NCBI RefSeq assembly: GCF_017982655.1
Contig: NZ_JABXYX010000007.1
Coordinates: forward strand, 1 to 64,000
Source: Brasilonema sp. CT11
GTDB lineage: Bacteria; Cyanobacteriota; Cyanobacteriia; Cyanobacteriales; Nostocaceae
Reading direction: 5' to 3'
DNA length: 64,000 bases
Shown here: piece after piece, positions 42,895 to 53,291 of the stretch
Layout: every line of letters begins with the position of its first letter
Position numbering within the stretch: position 1 is the first letter of the stretch
Position numbers and translations under genes: made by a program
Notes under the pieces: generated by a model
Told to the model about the DNA's origin: nothing
Seen by the model: the letters and a program-made list of their open reading frames with translations, nothing else
Database searches by the model: none

Positions 42895-44931
42895 TTATGA
42901 GTCTTTCGCTGCAATAAAGGACTTTTTACTCTTGACTTTTGAGGACTTTTGCTCGTTACTACTCGAAATCATCGGTATGGTGAAGTGAAACTGACTGCCC
43001 TGGTTTTTGCCATTTGATTTTGCCCAAATTTCTCCACCCCACCCATTGACAATTTGGCGGCAAATTGCTAGCCCAAGACCTGTGCCACCAGCGGTACGCC
43101 GCAGCGCTCCTTCTTCTTGATAAAAGCGGTCAAAAACGATTTCTAGAAGATGTGATTCAATACCGCGTCCAGTGTCAGCCACAGTCACCTCAACCATTTT
43201 CTTTCGGTTGCGTTCACCTTTAATAGTGATCTGTCCGTCTGTTGGTGTAAATTTGCAAGCATTGTCTACGAGTTTTGCCAGCACCTCCACCAGCCAATCT
43301 CCATCAGCTTTGACCAAAGGGAGGTTTTTTGCAAGTTGAGTTGTAATTTTGGGCACCTTTTCCGAAGCAAATCGGGTGCGAATGCGACTTAATGACAAAT
43401 CCACACACTCTTGTAAAGTAAGCGATTCTGGATGCCATTCCACACGACCGCTTTCTAGATTGGAAAGCGTCAGGAAATCTTGTATGAGTTTGCGCATTCG
43501 TTCTGAGTCAGAAAGAGCAGTGCTTAGCATGACCTGCTGTAAGTCTGAGGGCATATCCGGTTCGCTGGCAAGACTTTCTAAGCATACCTGAATGGTAGAC
43601 AAGGGGGTGCGAAGTTCGTGTCCAGTAATAGCTATCAAGTTGCTGCGAGTGCGGTCAAGGGCTTCCAACTGTTTGTTAAGATCTTCTAAGTTAGCATAAG
43701 CTTCTGCTTGAATAAGGGCGGCTCCCACTTGGGTGGCAATAGCTTCTACCAAGTCCAAATCCCCTGATTGCCAATCGTGTAAAATTTCGTTGCAGTAGTG
43801 TAGTTCAACGATACCCAACAACCGCCCCTGGTAGAATACTGGTTCCATCAGCCAAGAACGAATATCATACTTTTTGACGAGTTCCACAAGTTCTTTAGAA
43901 CTGGTGATGCGAACATCCGTATAAGTATCAGTCAAATAAATTCCTTGGTTTTGGAGGACAACTTCCCTGAATAAAGGATTGTTTTCCAACGACCAAGTTT
44001 TTCCTGACAAAGATGACACACCGCGACGCAAAAATTCATGTTCGATCACGGCTTTGGCTTCTGTCTCTTGAGCGCGGTAAATTAGACAACGACTAGCCTC
44101 TAAGTTTTGTCCTAGTTCTTGGGTTGCGATTTGGAGAATTTCATGAGGGTCGAGCGATCGCCTAATCGCGGTGCTAATCGTATTGACCAAACGCTCCTTA
44201 CGTGCTTGAGACGCGATGGAACGGTATGCTTTATGCAATTTGTACTGACTGGCTTGGAGGTAAGTCACCAAACGCTGCACAAAGGGGTCAGTGTCTATGT
44301 CACAGGCATATTCGTTTGGCGATTCTACTTTTGTTTGGCTTGTATTCTCGGCTATCCCAAATCTCAAGCGTGCTTGCTGAATTTTGTCTGCCAGTTCTGG
44401 TCTGTAAACCAAAATCCTGTCCAATAATAATTCAGCCGCTTTGAGACTTACTCCCCGTTCTGCTGTCCAAATTCCTTCAAACCTACGCGCCGTGTCCATA
44501 TCTAAACTTGGACTGATCTCCCGTAGTTGCTGATTTTTGGCAACAGAACCTATGCTCTCTCGGCAAACCAAGCAAGTTGCATAGTTTTGGGCAATGACTA
44601 CCAAGTGCCATTCTTGAGTTAAGCCATCATCTGGTTCAAAAGCTATTTTTTCATAATGTTCCGAACTGTTGGTAAAGTCCGTTTCGGGTGCTGATAATAC
44701 GTATATTTGATTACTACGCTGAGCAAGCCGCTGATATCGATGAGCTTCTTGACGGTAAAATCGCTCTCTTTGGAAGCTCGCAATGACCAGAGGCTGCTCC
44801 AAAGTAGCAGCCAACACCTGGTCTTCCATCGCGTGAGAAAGCGCCGTTAGTGAAGCCTTGAAATATATTTGAGGTCTCAGGTGGGGTAGAGCCTGTAGCA
44901 GTTCACTCAGCACAGAAGTCGAAATGCTCAT
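42895..44931 (-). CDS. Sensor histidine kinase with DICT and GAF domains
   Basis: This 678-aa protein has an N-terminal DICT domain (about 1-135, LPHLRPQIYFKASLTALSHA, LVVIAQNYATCLVCRE). A helical linker and a GAF domain (about 245-400) follow. HisKA has the phospho-acceptor His in ITGHELRTPLSTIQ. The ATPase carries N box DNACKFTP, G1 DTGRGIE and G2 GGTGLGLAI. DICT domains occur in cyanobacterial light/redox-linked sensors. The first ATG at 44931 is preferred over the adjacent TTG. There is no response regulator next to it. It lies upstream of psaD on the same strand, with a 100-bp gap; a link to photosynthesis is speculative. Confidence 0.92.
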   Translation of the reverse strand: MSISTSVLSELLQALPHLRPQIYFKASLTALSHAMEDQVLAATLEQPLVIASFQRERFYRQEAHRYQRLAQRSNQIYVLSAPETDFTNSSEHYEKIAFEPDDGLTQEWHLVVIAQNYATCLVCRESIGSVAKNQQLREISPSLDMDTARRFEGIWTAERGVSLKAAELLLDRILVYRPELADKIQQARLRFGIAENTSQTKVESPNEYACDIDTDPFVQRLVTYLQASQYKLHKAYRSIASQARKERLVNTISTAIRRSLDPHEILQIATQELGQNLEASRCLIYRAQETEAKAVIEHEFLRRGVSSLSGKTWSLENNPLFREVVLQNQGIYLTDTYTDVRITSSKELVELVKKYDIRSWLMEPVFYQGRLLGIVELHYCNEILHDWQSGDLDLVEAIATQVGAALIQAEAYANLEDLNKQLEALDRTRSNLIAITGHELRTPLSTIQVCLESLASEPDMPSDLQQVMLSTALSDSERMRKLIQDFLTLSNLESGRVEWHPESLTLQECVDLSLSRIRTRFASEKVPKITTQLAKNLPLVKADGDWLVEVLAKLVDNACKFTPTDGQITIKGERNRKKMVEVTVADTGRGIESHLLEIVFDRFYQEEGALRRTAGGTGLGLAICRQIVNGWGGEIWAKSNGKNQGSQFHFTIPMISSSNEQKSSKVKSKKSFIAAKDS

Positions 44932-44934
44932 CAA

Positions 44935-45951
44935 TTTTATAAAGGAGCCACAATCTGGACAAAATCCAAGTCACAGCTGCATTGTACAAATTACAACGGA
45001 CTCTCAGCTAAATTAGATAGTTGCGATATGTAAAGAATGGTGAAAGACAGGTTCAAAGTTTTGGCAGACGCAGCAATTTGTTTAAGATAACGCAATACTT
45101 GGCTTGCGGTTTCCCACCAACCAACTAAAAGCTGTTTTCGGAGTATCATAAGCATTTGTTCATCTTCTGGATCACCATACAACAAGGTTGGTGAGGGATT
45201 TCCAAAACCACTTTTTTGAAATTCCTGCCTTTACAACTCTTAACTAGACTAAGGAGTCCTCGCCAGTTAAGCGTGCAGGCATTTTTATTTTACGTCCACC
45301 AGGTGCCCTATGTACCATGAGCAATACACATTTGTTCCCAGGAATTTGTCCAAAACTCTGCCCCTGCTCTTTGCTCTGGTCTTTTTAAGTTTTGTGTACC
45401 TCGCCAGATCGCAAGAAGTATAAGAGGTCAGTCGTTCGCTTCATTCAATATTCACGCCGCAGTTTTCAGTTCAAGTTGATGAATTTCAACAAAAAATTTC
45501 TTCCAATTTGAAAAATCAGCCATTATTCTCTGAATATAAATAATTTTTTGTTCAAAAAGTTGCGTTTTGTAAAAAATTAATTTGTTTTTTAATTTTATTT
45601 ATAATAATTTTCTCCTAGCAGTTTAAATAAGAAATGTTAAAATTTTGTCTTTGTGCGGAAAAAGTGGCGATTTCGTTGTTCTTACAAAGAAGTTTCTACA
45701 TCTTGCCATTTTGAAGAAAAACGGCTAACAAGACAAATAGCAATCAGAATTTTCAACTTTATTCATAAATTTTTTATAAATACTTACTTTATAAAAAATT
45801 TATGTTTAAATTTAGACACATATTCTGTTCATGACTGTATGTGATTATGATTTTTCCTCAATGGCTCAAATCTACATCTAACAGTGTCTTTCTTTCCTGT
45901 TGACGCTGTTGCTTGGATGAAAAACTAAACCTGTACACGGAATTTTGGCTG
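44935..45951. other. About 1 kb without a supported gene
   Basis: AT-rich and low in codon structure. A weak 64-codon TTG-initiated frame at 44991-45185 (minus) is not convincing. The stretch at 45240-45330 (CCTCGCCAGTTAAGCGTGCA) is somewhat GC-richer and may be an old insertion. The promoter of the glycosidase should lie near 45800-45940. Confidence 0.4.
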
Positions 45952-48237
45952 ATGACACCGGATACACTGATGACACCGGAAAAACTTTCTCTAGACGGAA
46001 AAACTTTTGTTCCTGCTGATCAAATCCCCATCCCAGAGTGGCCTCGCATTATCAGCGAAAGACCACAACCGACGCTAACGGTTAAAGATGATGATTTATT
46101 TTTGGTAACAGACACTATAGGCAATATCTCTGGCTGTTCACTTAACGATGGCAATCCCAGTATGGGATTGTTCTGCTGTGACACACGCTTTCTCAGCCGC
46201 CTTGAGTTGCAAATCGACGAACATTCGCCAGTGCTACTCAGCAGCACTGCTGATAAAGGATTTTCTCTATCGGTTTTATGTACCAATCCCAAAATTGAAG
46301 ACCGTTTGAGAAACGATACAGTAGGCATTCGTCGCGAACTGGTACTGAATGGCGCATTATTTGAAGAATTAGAAGTATCAAATTATAGCACAAGTTCCGT
46401 TAGCTTTGAACTTAGCATTAGCTTTGATGCGGATTTTGTGGATTTATTTGAAGTCCGGGGCTATCACAGAGATAAACGGGGCAAACTTTTACGCCTTGTG
46501 GAACCGACACCTGAAGAAGGAACATCAAATAGCGATGGTGTTTCTTTTGTGTCTGGGCAACCTGAACAAAAAGAGCAATCTTTGAGTCTTGCCTATCAAG
46601 GTCTGGATGGGTTGGTGATGGAGTCTCGCATTCAATTCCAGCATCGACAACCAGATTATTTTAAGGGTTACACAGCCGTTTGGCGGTTGGAGTTAGCTTC
46701 TCACGAAACCCAAAAGTTGGGCTACCGGGTGAATTTGTTGAGAAACAGTAAACCTAGTTCCATTGTCAGCGCCGCTTTTACCCTGACACAGGCGAAAGCT
46801 GGTGAAATCATGGAAGAGCAACAGTGGGTGCAACAAATTACACAAATTCGTTCAGATAAAGGAACTTTCAATCGAATTATTGAAAGGGCTGAGCAAGATA
46901 TGTACTTGTTGCGTCAGTCCTTTGGCAAGCATAAGACAGTTTCGGCAGGAGTACCGTGGTTTTCCTCGCTGTTTGGGCGGGATTCGCTGATCGCAGCTTA
47001 TCAAAGCCTGATGCTAAACCCTCAAATTGCTAAAGAAACTCTACAAATTCTCGCGTTTTATCAAGGCAAAACAGATGATGACTGGCGCGAGGAAGAACCA
47101 GGTAAGATGTTGCACGAGTTACGGTTTGGTGAGTTGGCTCGTTGTCAGGAAATTCCTCACACTCCTTACTACGGTACAGTCGATGCGACTCCCTTATGGC
47201 TAATGCTGTATGCAGAACATTATGCTTGGACTCATGATCTAGAAACCTTAGAGCAACTTTGGCCTAATGCTCTGTTGGCAATGGATTGGATTGACCGTAA
47301 CATGAGAGAAACTGGCTACCTCAGCTACTACCGCAAATGCAAACAGGGTCTTGACAATCAGGGGTGGAAAGACTCTGGCGATTCTATTGTCAATCGTAAG
47401 GGAGAGTTAGCCAGAGGAGCGATCGCCCTTTGTGAAGTCCAAGCTTATGTCTATGCTGTCAAATTACGCTTAGCAGAAATTGCCAGACTCAAAAAGCGGA
47501 TTGACTTATCAGATCGCTGGACAGAAGAAGCAAGAAACCTCAAGCTTCGTTTCAATAGAGACTTTTGGATGGAAGACCAGGATTTTTGTGCCTTGGCTTT
47601 GGATGGAGAAGGTAAGCACGTAGATAGTATTACATCCAATCCCGGTCAATGCTTGAATTTGGGCATTTTCACACCAGAAAAAGCTTACAGTGTTGCTGAA
47701 CGTCTGCGGGCACCAGATATGTTTAATGGGTGGGGTATTCGCACGTTAAATAGCTTGTCACCAGCTTACAATCCAATGGGTTATCACATTGGTTCTGTTT
47801 GGCCTCACGACAACGCACTCATTGCAATGGGGTTACGTTCCCTCGGTTTAGTCGATCAAGCCTTGGAACTTTTTCAAGGTTTATTCGACATGACTGAACA
47901 GCAGCCTTATCAACGTCCTCCAGAGTTGTTGTGTGGCTACGAGCGCAATGGTGATAACGCCCCTGTACAGTATCCTGTTGCTTGTACACCTCAAGCATGG
48001 GCTACTGGCAGTATCTTCCAGTTACTGCAAATGCTGGTAAACTTGGTACCCGACGCTCCTAACAACTGCTTACGAATTATCGACCCCACTTTGCCAGAGA
48101 CGATAAATCGTTTGTCACTGCATAATCTCAAAGTTGGTTCTACCATACTTGATTTGGAGTTTGAGCGTTCTGGTACCACAACTGCTTGTCGTGTTGCAAA
48201 AAAACGCGGTAACCTCAGAGTGGTGATTGAAGCGTAA
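45952..48237 (+). CDS. Glycogen-debranching-type amylo-alpha-1,6-glucosidase family protein
   Basis: The protein is about 761 aa. The N-terminal beta domain (residues ~45-330, LVTDTIGNISGCSLNDGNPS, MGLFCCDTRFLSRLEL) is the GDE_N-type module. An (alpha/alpha)6 catalytic domain follows (VPWFSSLFGRDSLIAAYQSL, TVDATPLWLMLYAEH, GYHIGSVWPHDNALIAMGL). It likely acts on alpha-1,6 branches or trehalose/sucrose-related oligosaccharides; the exact substrate is not readable. Two ATGs, at 45952 and 45970, lie within a short duplicated segment (CTGATGACACCGGA); the first is given. A TTG at 45913 also opens the frame. Confidence 0.85.
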   Translation: MTPDTLMTPEKLSLDGKTFVPADQIPIPEWPRIISERPQPTLTVKDDDLFLVTDTIGNISGCSLNDGNPSMGLFCCDTRFLSRLELQIDEHSPVLLSSTADKGFSLSVLCTNPKIEDRLRNDTVGIRRELVLNGALFEELEVSNYSTSSVSFELSISFDADFVDLFEVRGYHRDKRGKLLRLVEPTPEEGTSNSDGVSFVSGQPEQKEQSLSLAYQGLDGLVMESRIQFQHRQPDYFKGYTAVWRLELASHETQKLGYRVNLLRNSKPSSIVSAAFTLTQAKAGEIMEEQQWVQQITQIRSDKGTFNRIIERAEQDMYLLRQSFGKHKTVSAGVPWFSSLFGRDSLIAAYQSLMLNPQIAKETLQILAFYQGKTDDDWREEEPGKMLHELRFGELARCQEIPHTPYYGTVDATPLWLMLYAEHYAWTHDLETLEQLWPNALLAMDWIDRNMRETGYLSYYRKCKQGLDNQGWKDSGDSIVNRKGELARGAIALCEVQAYVYAVKLRLAEIARLKKRIDLSDRWTEEARNLKLRFNRDFWMEDQDFCALALDGEGKHVDSITSNPGQCLNLGIFTPEKAYSVAERLRAPDMFNGWGIRTLNSLSPAYNPMGYHIGSVWPHDNALIAMGLRSLGLVDQALELFQGLFDMTEQQPYQRPPELLCGYERNGDNAPVQYPVACTPQAWATGSIFQLLQMLVNLVPDAPNNCLRIIDPTLPETINRLSLHNLKVGSTILDLEFERSGTTTACRVAKKRGNLRVVIEA

Positions 48238-48256
48238 ACCAAAGTGTTAAGTTATA

Positions 48257-48291
48257 AGTATTGTAGACACCCTCAGGGCGTCTACAATACT
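48257..48291. terminator. 12-bp perfect hairpin between convergent genes
   Basis: AGTATTGTAGAC, loop ACCCTCAGGGC, GTCTACAATACT. It lies between the glycosidase stop and the convergent DUF2973 gene. It has no T-run, so it is a processing or bidirectional stop at best. Confidence 0.6.
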
Positions 48292-48309
48292 GTGAACTGG
48301 TGAACTTTG

Positions 48310-48642
48310 TTAGCCTTCTTCTTGTTGATTATCATTTCTGTGTCCTGGAGAAGCTTCATAAAGCTCATCCAATTTTTGTCGCGCATCGTCAACGTTGATT
48401 GATCGCATGACTAAAAGTGGTTCTTTAATTAAATTGCCAGTCGCGTCTAATAACTCTGGATGGGGTCTAAACTGCTTAGTTGATGGGTCGTAAGGATATC
48501 TGCCTTGGTTTGCTGAAGCTCCAGATCTTGCTGGATAAATCCGCTCTGTATCAAAACTGAACATAATCAGGTTACGAATTAAGTTAGCGACAGCTATAAA
48601 AGCTAGAATGGTAAAAGCAAAAATGTAAAGCAGATGTAACAT
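48310..48642 (-). CDS. DUF2973 protein
   Basis: This 110-aa cyanobacterial protein has an N-terminal membrane helix (LLYIFAFTILAFIAVANLI). The soluble tail holds YPARSGASANQGRYPYDPS and HPELLDATGNLIKEPLLVM. Function unknown. It follows the DUF2605 gene (48873-49211) on the same strand, an arrangement that recurs in cyanobacteria and suggests joint function at the membrane. Confidence 0.85.
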   Translation of the reverse strand: MLHLLYIFAFTILAFIAVANLIRNLIMFSFDTERIYPARSGASANQGRYPYDPSTKQFRPHPELLDATGNLIKEPLLVMRSINVDDARQKLDELYEASPGHRNDNQQEEG

Positions 48643-48872
48643 TGTTCTTTCCTCCAGAGTTCACAAATTCTAAAGCTATATGTTGTAAAAAATTTTCCTT
48701 AGCTGATACCTGTTGATGCCGTTTATGATGGTGATGCTAAATGGCTAACGCAATTTTTATGCGCTCAGTCTCTTGAATTAAGAGGGATATTTTTAACTTC
48801 AGGGGGAGTACCTTAGCATAAACCACATCATTTTCTATCTCAGATGATGTTAAAAATTTTTTACTATCTCAC

Positions 48873-49211
48873 CTATATATCGTCTTTGTGTTGCCAATTG
48901 TTTTGTTGCGAACGGAATCGCATTGCCACATTCCAACACTTTGTGACTAATTGATGCCAAGGCATCAATGTTGCCATATCAATACCAACTTGTCCACCGG
49001 TTGCTGTAAACAGCATTTTCGCTGTGTTCACTTCCTCTTGTGCTTTTTTGACTCGCGTTAGTAAGTCAGATTGTTCATGTTGACTCATGAATAATAGCTC
49101 TTCCGTTTCCAGAAAATTGCGCGATCGCGCAAACCAGTACTGAAAATCTTCTAACAGTGGTTGCAAAACTGTTTTCAGCAGTTCAGGTTCTGGTAAATTC
49201 GAGTCTCGCAT
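48873..49211 (-). CDS. DUF2605 protein
   Basis: This 112-aa soluble helical protein (LLKTVLQPLLEDFQYWFARS, ETEELLFMSQHEQSDLLTRV, VGIDMATLMPWHQLVTKCW) is conserved in cyanobacteria and of unknown function. The 230-bp gap to the DUF2973 gene holds no other gene. The ATG at 49211 is the only good start. Confidence 0.85.
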   Translation of the reverse strand: MRDSNLPEPELLKTVLQPLLEDFQYWFARSRNFLETEELLFMSQHEQSDLLTRVKKAQEEVNTAKMLFTATGGQVGIDMATLMPWHQLVTKCWNVAMRFRSQQNNWQHKDDI

Positions 49212-50542
49212 AAATGAAAAGCATATTTCTAACTTTCTTACTAATATTAACTCTATTTAATATTCTTAACATTTTTTTCGTCTCTGCCATAAGTCTGAAA
49301 ATAAAACTTGATTGTGCTATTGATTACACTTTGGTCTGGCATCGATTCGCTGTCTTTCTTACATATACAAGCAGGGGATCTCAAAAAAAAGGTCTGTACT
49401 GGAGATAAAGGCATTTTTTTACTACGTAGTTTAAAATATTTTAGTATGATTTATTACTTAGGCTTATCTCTATAACTGAATATGTACAGATCCTCTGTCA
49501 AAAAACCTGCATAGTTTTCTCATAAAAGGTGTCCGAAAAGCGGATTAACAAATCTATATGATGTATGTCTTGGCGCTGACGTATTGCAATTTTTGTTGAT
49601 CTAAAAACCTATTCACTTTTCTGTTGAAACATACAACCTCCTCTAACACGATAAAAATCGCACCAATTGTCGGGAAAGCCCCGCGAGGCACGTAGTACTA
49701 CCTCGACTCCCCAAGGATTAGAGATGTATCGTAGACGGTGGAGTATACTTCTATCACACCTTTTGTGAGATGATGTTTTTTCGCCACTAAGAAATGAGGG
49801 CACTTAAAACCCTGAGCCAAAACTTTCAAATCTTAAATTCAGTGAACCTGAATTACCATTTGAGTTTTGGGTTATTTCTTTGTTGGTTAGATTGAGTTAA
49901 CATAATACTATCTCACAATTAAAGTTAAAATTCACTTCTCAAGCGTCATATTTAGATTGAAAGAGGAAACTCACATGGTCGGCTTTGAACCACAAACAAA
50001 ATGTCCTAAGTATATAGAAATTGCTCTTAGCTAGAAATCAGAAGTAGGTTTTATTTTTTTTGTAGAAATTTGAGACCTGACAATGGCAACATATCAGCCA
50101 GACCAATAGGAATTCAAGGTGTTCTATTTAAAGGAAAGGCATATGTATAGAAATATATGGCACACAAATAGACGATCAGGCACTTGGAGGTTGATGTGAG
50201 TGCTCACAAACAGAGTTTAGAGTTGAGTGTCAGGTTTGCGACTAAGCAGTCATTGTCTTGTGACCAATAGCAACTAGCTATGAGTATTTTTTATATAAAG
50301 GTTATTTTTGACTTATAAGTAGATACTAAATGACATGATGGATTATCAACAATAGATTTTCTGAGGGTAAATGATTAGGAGATAATTATATCCTTAAATG
50401 AATCGGGATCATCTTGCTAAAGACAGAAATTGTCATAAAATCACAAGTTTGACAAAATTGTAAAATAGCCCAAGTTTATATTTGGGTATGATTTGTCATA
50501 ACCTCAACTAAAGAAATCATCATTATTACAATCACTTCGCCA
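49212..50542. other. 1.3 kb upstream of thrS without a supported gene
   Basis: AT-rich. A 64-codon minus-strand frame at 49609-49803 has no recognisable product. Near the gene is TATGA-TTTG-TCATA (50487-50500), a small inverted repeat that could be an operator. The space is long for a leader; a decayed gene or an unrecognised RNA could hide here. Confidence 0.4.
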
Positions 50543-52384
50543 ATGGTACAGCAGCAAATATCGCCAAAATCATCTAGTCAGCAAGAACAACTGGAAAAAA
50601 TATATTTACCACGGACTTCAGAATCAGAGATCTTAAAGAAAATTCGCCATACCGCCTCTCATGTGATGGCAATGGCAGTGCAAAAGCTGTTTCCCAAGGC
50701 TCAAGTCACGATTGGTCCTTGGATTGAAAATGGTTTTTACTATGACTTTGATAATCCGGAACCGTTTACTGACAAGGATTTAAAAGCCATTTACAAAGAA
50801 ATGGTGAAGATTATCAACCGGAAATTGCCAGTCGTAAGAGAAGAAGTCAGTCGCGAAGAAGCTGAACGCCGTATTAAAGAAATTAAGGAACCTTATAAGC
50901 TAGAAATTCTATCAGACATTAAAGAGGAACCAATCACAATTTACCACTTAGGAGAGCAATGGTGGGACTTGTGCGCTGGACCTCATTTGGAAAATACTGG
51001 CGAACTCAACCCGAAAGCGATTGATTTAGAAAGCGTTGCTGGCGCTTATTGGCGTGGCGATGAAACTAAAGCGCAGTTGCAACGCATCTACGCTACTGCT
51101 TGGGAAACGCCAGAACAATTAGCTGAGTATAAGCGACGTAAAGAAGAAGCACTGCGACGGGACCACCGAAAACTAGGTAAGGAATTAGGATTATTTATAT
51201 TTTCTGACTTAGTGGGACCGGGTTTGCCCTTGTGGACACCCAAAGGAACTTTGTTGAGGACTCTTTTAGAAGACTTTCTCAAACAAGAACAACTCAAACG
51301 CGGATATTTACCAGTCGTCACTCCCCACATTGCCAGAGTGGATTTATTTAAAGTTTCCGGACACTGGCAGAAATATAAAGAAGACATGTTCCCGATAATG
51401 GCAGAGGATGAAGAAGCCGCAGAACATGAACAAGGCTTCGCCCTCAAACCAATGAACTGTCCCTTCCACATCCAGATATATAAAAGTGAGTTGCGTTCTT
51501 ATCGGGAATTACCAATGCGGCTAGCAGAATTTGGCACTGTTTACCGCTACGAACAATCTGGAGAACTAGGTGGATTAACACGGGTGCGTGGTTTTACGGT
51601 TGATGATTCTCACTTGTTTGTGACGCCAGAACAACTAGACAGCGAATTCCTCAACGTGGTAGATCTGATTTTGTCTGTGTTCGGTAAACTGCAACTGAAA
51701 AACTTTAAAGCTAGACTCAGTTTTCGTGATCCAGCTAGTGATAAGTACATAGGTTCTGATGAAGCCTGGGAAAAAGCCCAGGGTGCAATTCGTCGTGCTG
51801 TGGAACAGCTGGGAATGGATCACTTTGAAGGAATTGGGGAAGCAGCGTTTTATGGTCCCAAACTTGACTTTATCTTCCGTGATGTCCTTGAGCGTGAATG
51901 GCAACTAGGAACCGTACAGGTAGATTACAATCTGCCAGAAAGGTTTGATTTGGAGTACGTCGCTGAAGATGGCTCTCGCAAACGCCCAGTGATGATTCAC
52001 CGTGCACCTTTCGGTTCCTTGGAACGACTCATCGGTATTTTGATTGAAGAATACGCAGGAGATTTTCCTTTATGGTTGGCACCAATACAAGCAAGATTGC
52101 TGCCAGTGGGTGACGCTCAACTGGATTACGCAAAAGACGTGGTAGCGAAAATGAGAGACTTCGGTATCCGCGCTGAAGTTGATACCAGTGGCGATCGCCT
52201 AGGTAAACTCATTCGCAATGCCGAGAAAGAAAAAATCCCGGTAATGGGTGTGGTGGGAGCAAAGGAGGTGGAAACCAACTCCCTAAGTATTCGCACGCGA
52301 ACCTCTGGAGAGTTAGGAACTGTGCCTGTATCAGAAGTCTTAGACAAAATGAAACAAGCCATTGCTAACTACGACAACCTTTAA
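50543..52384 (+). CDS. thrS: Threonyl-tRNA synthetase lacking the TGS domain
   Basis: The protein is 613 aa. It opens directly in the editing domain: HTASH (HxxxH) and CAGPH (CxxxH) are intact, so Ser-tRNA editing should work. The class II core has motif 1 near SGHWQKYKEDMF and the zinc ligands Cys (MNCPFH), His (DDSHLF) and His (MIHRAPFGSLER). The C-terminal anticodon domain is complete. The N-terminal TGS domain of typical ThrRS is absent. Anabaena has two ThrRS forms, one induced by zinc shortage under Zur; which form this is cannot be decided here. A Zur-like gene lies 14 kb away. Confidence 0.93.
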   Translation: MVQQQISPKSSSQQEQLEKIYLPRTSESEILKKIRHTASHVMAMAVQKLFPKAQVTIGPWIENGFYYDFDNPEPFTDKDLKAIYKEMVKIINRKLPVVREEVSREEAERRIKEIKEPYKLEILSDIKEEPITIYHLGEQWWDLCAGPHLENTGELNPKAIDLESVAGAYWRGDETKAQLQRIYATAWETPEQLAEYKRRKEEALRRDHRKLGKELGLFIFSDLVGPGLPLWTPKGTLLRTLLEDFLKQEQLKRGYLPVVTPHIARVDLFKVSGHWQKYKEDMFPIMAEDEEAAEHEQGFALKPMNCPFHIQIYKSELRSYRELPMRLAEFGTVYRYEQSGELGGLTRVRGFTVDDSHLFVTPEQLDSEFLNVVDLILSVFGKLQLKNFKARLSFRDPASDKYIGSDEAWEKAQGAIRRAVEQLGMDHFEGIGEAAFYGPKLDFIFRDVLEREWQLGTVQVDYNLPERFDLEYVAEDGSRKRPVMIHRAPFGSLERLIGILIEEYAGDFPLWLAPIQARLLPVGDAQLDYAKDVVAKMRDFGIRAEVDTSGDRLGKLIRNAEKEKIPVMGVVGAKEVETNSLSIRTRTSGELGTVPVSEVLDKMKQAIANYDNL

Positions 52385-52460
52385 CACAAGGTAGAGATAA
52401 GGGTGAGCTGTTTGCTTGCCCTTAAAAATTACTTCATATAAATATTCTCAAAAAAATGCT

Positions 52461-52652
52461 ATGACTACTACAAAAGAAAAAGTCCAATCTTTGTTGAGCA
52501 AATTACCAGACGATTGTTCTGTGGAAGATGTTCAATATCATCTGTACGTACTTGAAAAAGTCCGTCTGGGATTGGTAGTGGTTGACAATCGAGAAACTCT
52601 CATCTCTCAAGAAGAAGCCGAGGCGCTGTTAAGAAAATGGCTTATCGAGTAG
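52461..52652 (+). CDS. Antitoxin of a ParE-type toxin-antitoxin pair
   Basis: The protein is 63 aa from the ATG at 52461: MTTTKEKVQSLLSKLPDDCS, then VEDVQYHLYVLEKVRLGLVV and ISQEEAEALLRKWLIE. It is a helical protein like many cyanobacterial RelB/ParD-type antitoxins paired with ParE. It overlaps the toxin start by 16 bp, the usual coupled arrangement. A TTG at 52416 would extend it without support. Confidence 0.82.
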   Translation: MTTTKEKVQSLLSKLPDDCSVEDVQYHLYVLEKVRLGLVVVDNRETLISQEEAEALLRKWLIE

Positions 52653-52942
52653 TTTGGTCTCCCAAAGCCCTCGAAGATGTAGACGCGATCGCGGCATACA
52701 TATTTCGTGACTCCGCGTCCTTTTCTGCCACAGTAGTTCGGAAGATACTTGACTCATCTGATAAGTTAAGCTCTAGTCCTTATTCAGGTTCTATCGTTCC
52801 AGAATTTAACGAGGAAACCGTCAGAGAACTATTTGCTTACACTTATCGAATCATTTATCAAATTCAAGAAGACACCGTAACTATTGGGGCAGTCATTCAT
52901 GGTAAAAGGCTCTTGGCTCAACGTCTAGATATAGATAGATAA
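52637..52942 (+). CDS. ParE/RelE-superfamily toxin
   Basis: This 101-aa protein has the fold signature VVWSPKALEDVDAIAAYIFR near the N terminus, the strands RELFAYTYRIIYQIQEDTV, and VIHGKRLL at the C terminus. ParE toxins poison gyrase; RelE-like ones cut mRNA. It overlaps its antitoxin gene. The pair sits between thrS and a flotillin-like gene with no other mobile gene nearby. Confidence 0.9.
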   Translation: MAYRVVWSPKALEDVDAIAAYIFRDSASFSATVVRKILDSSDKLSSSPYSGSIVPEFNEETVRELFAYTYRIIYQIQEDTVTIGAVIHGKRLLAQRLDIDR

Positions 52943-53045
52943 GCCCAGAAACCTTTCTCCAGACAAAAAGCAACAATCAACAAGGGTGGGCAATGCTCAC
53001 CCTTCTACAATTTTTGATAGTACAAAACACAGAATCGATTTTTTT

Positions 53046-53074
53046 CTCGTTCCCAGCCTCAGGCTGGGAACGAG
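53046..53074. repeat. REP-type palindrome, 14-bp stem
   Basis: CTCGTTCCCAGCCT, one-base loop, exact complement. The same CTCGTTCCC/GGGAACGAG motif forms the outer arms of the inverted repeat at 29727-29835. It lies in the 350-bp gap between the toxin and flotillin-like genes, where nothing else is seen. Confidence 0.85.
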
Positions 53075-53291
53075 ATGATATTTCTCAGTCCCGAGTCTCT
53101 ACTGCAGGAGGGATTGACTACAAACAACTTTGTATGTATTCAATCAGGCGACTGCCGCGAGCGTTGAAATCAGTTACAAACTTAAACTTAATTATGAAGT
53201 TTTATAAACTATTAGTTCAAGTTTAAGAAATTAATCATAGCCACAGGGAAGTATTACGTTAGATAATTAGTTGCCCAGAGGGGCACAAATT

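Noticed and set aside
44991-45185. 64-codon minus-strand frame upstream of the histidine kinase
   Set aside because: It starts with TTG, has no ribosome site and no recognisable family.
49609-49803. 64-codon minus-strand frame upstream of thrS
   Set aside because: There is no homology I recognise and no ribosome site. It may be a fragment, but it cannot be supported.
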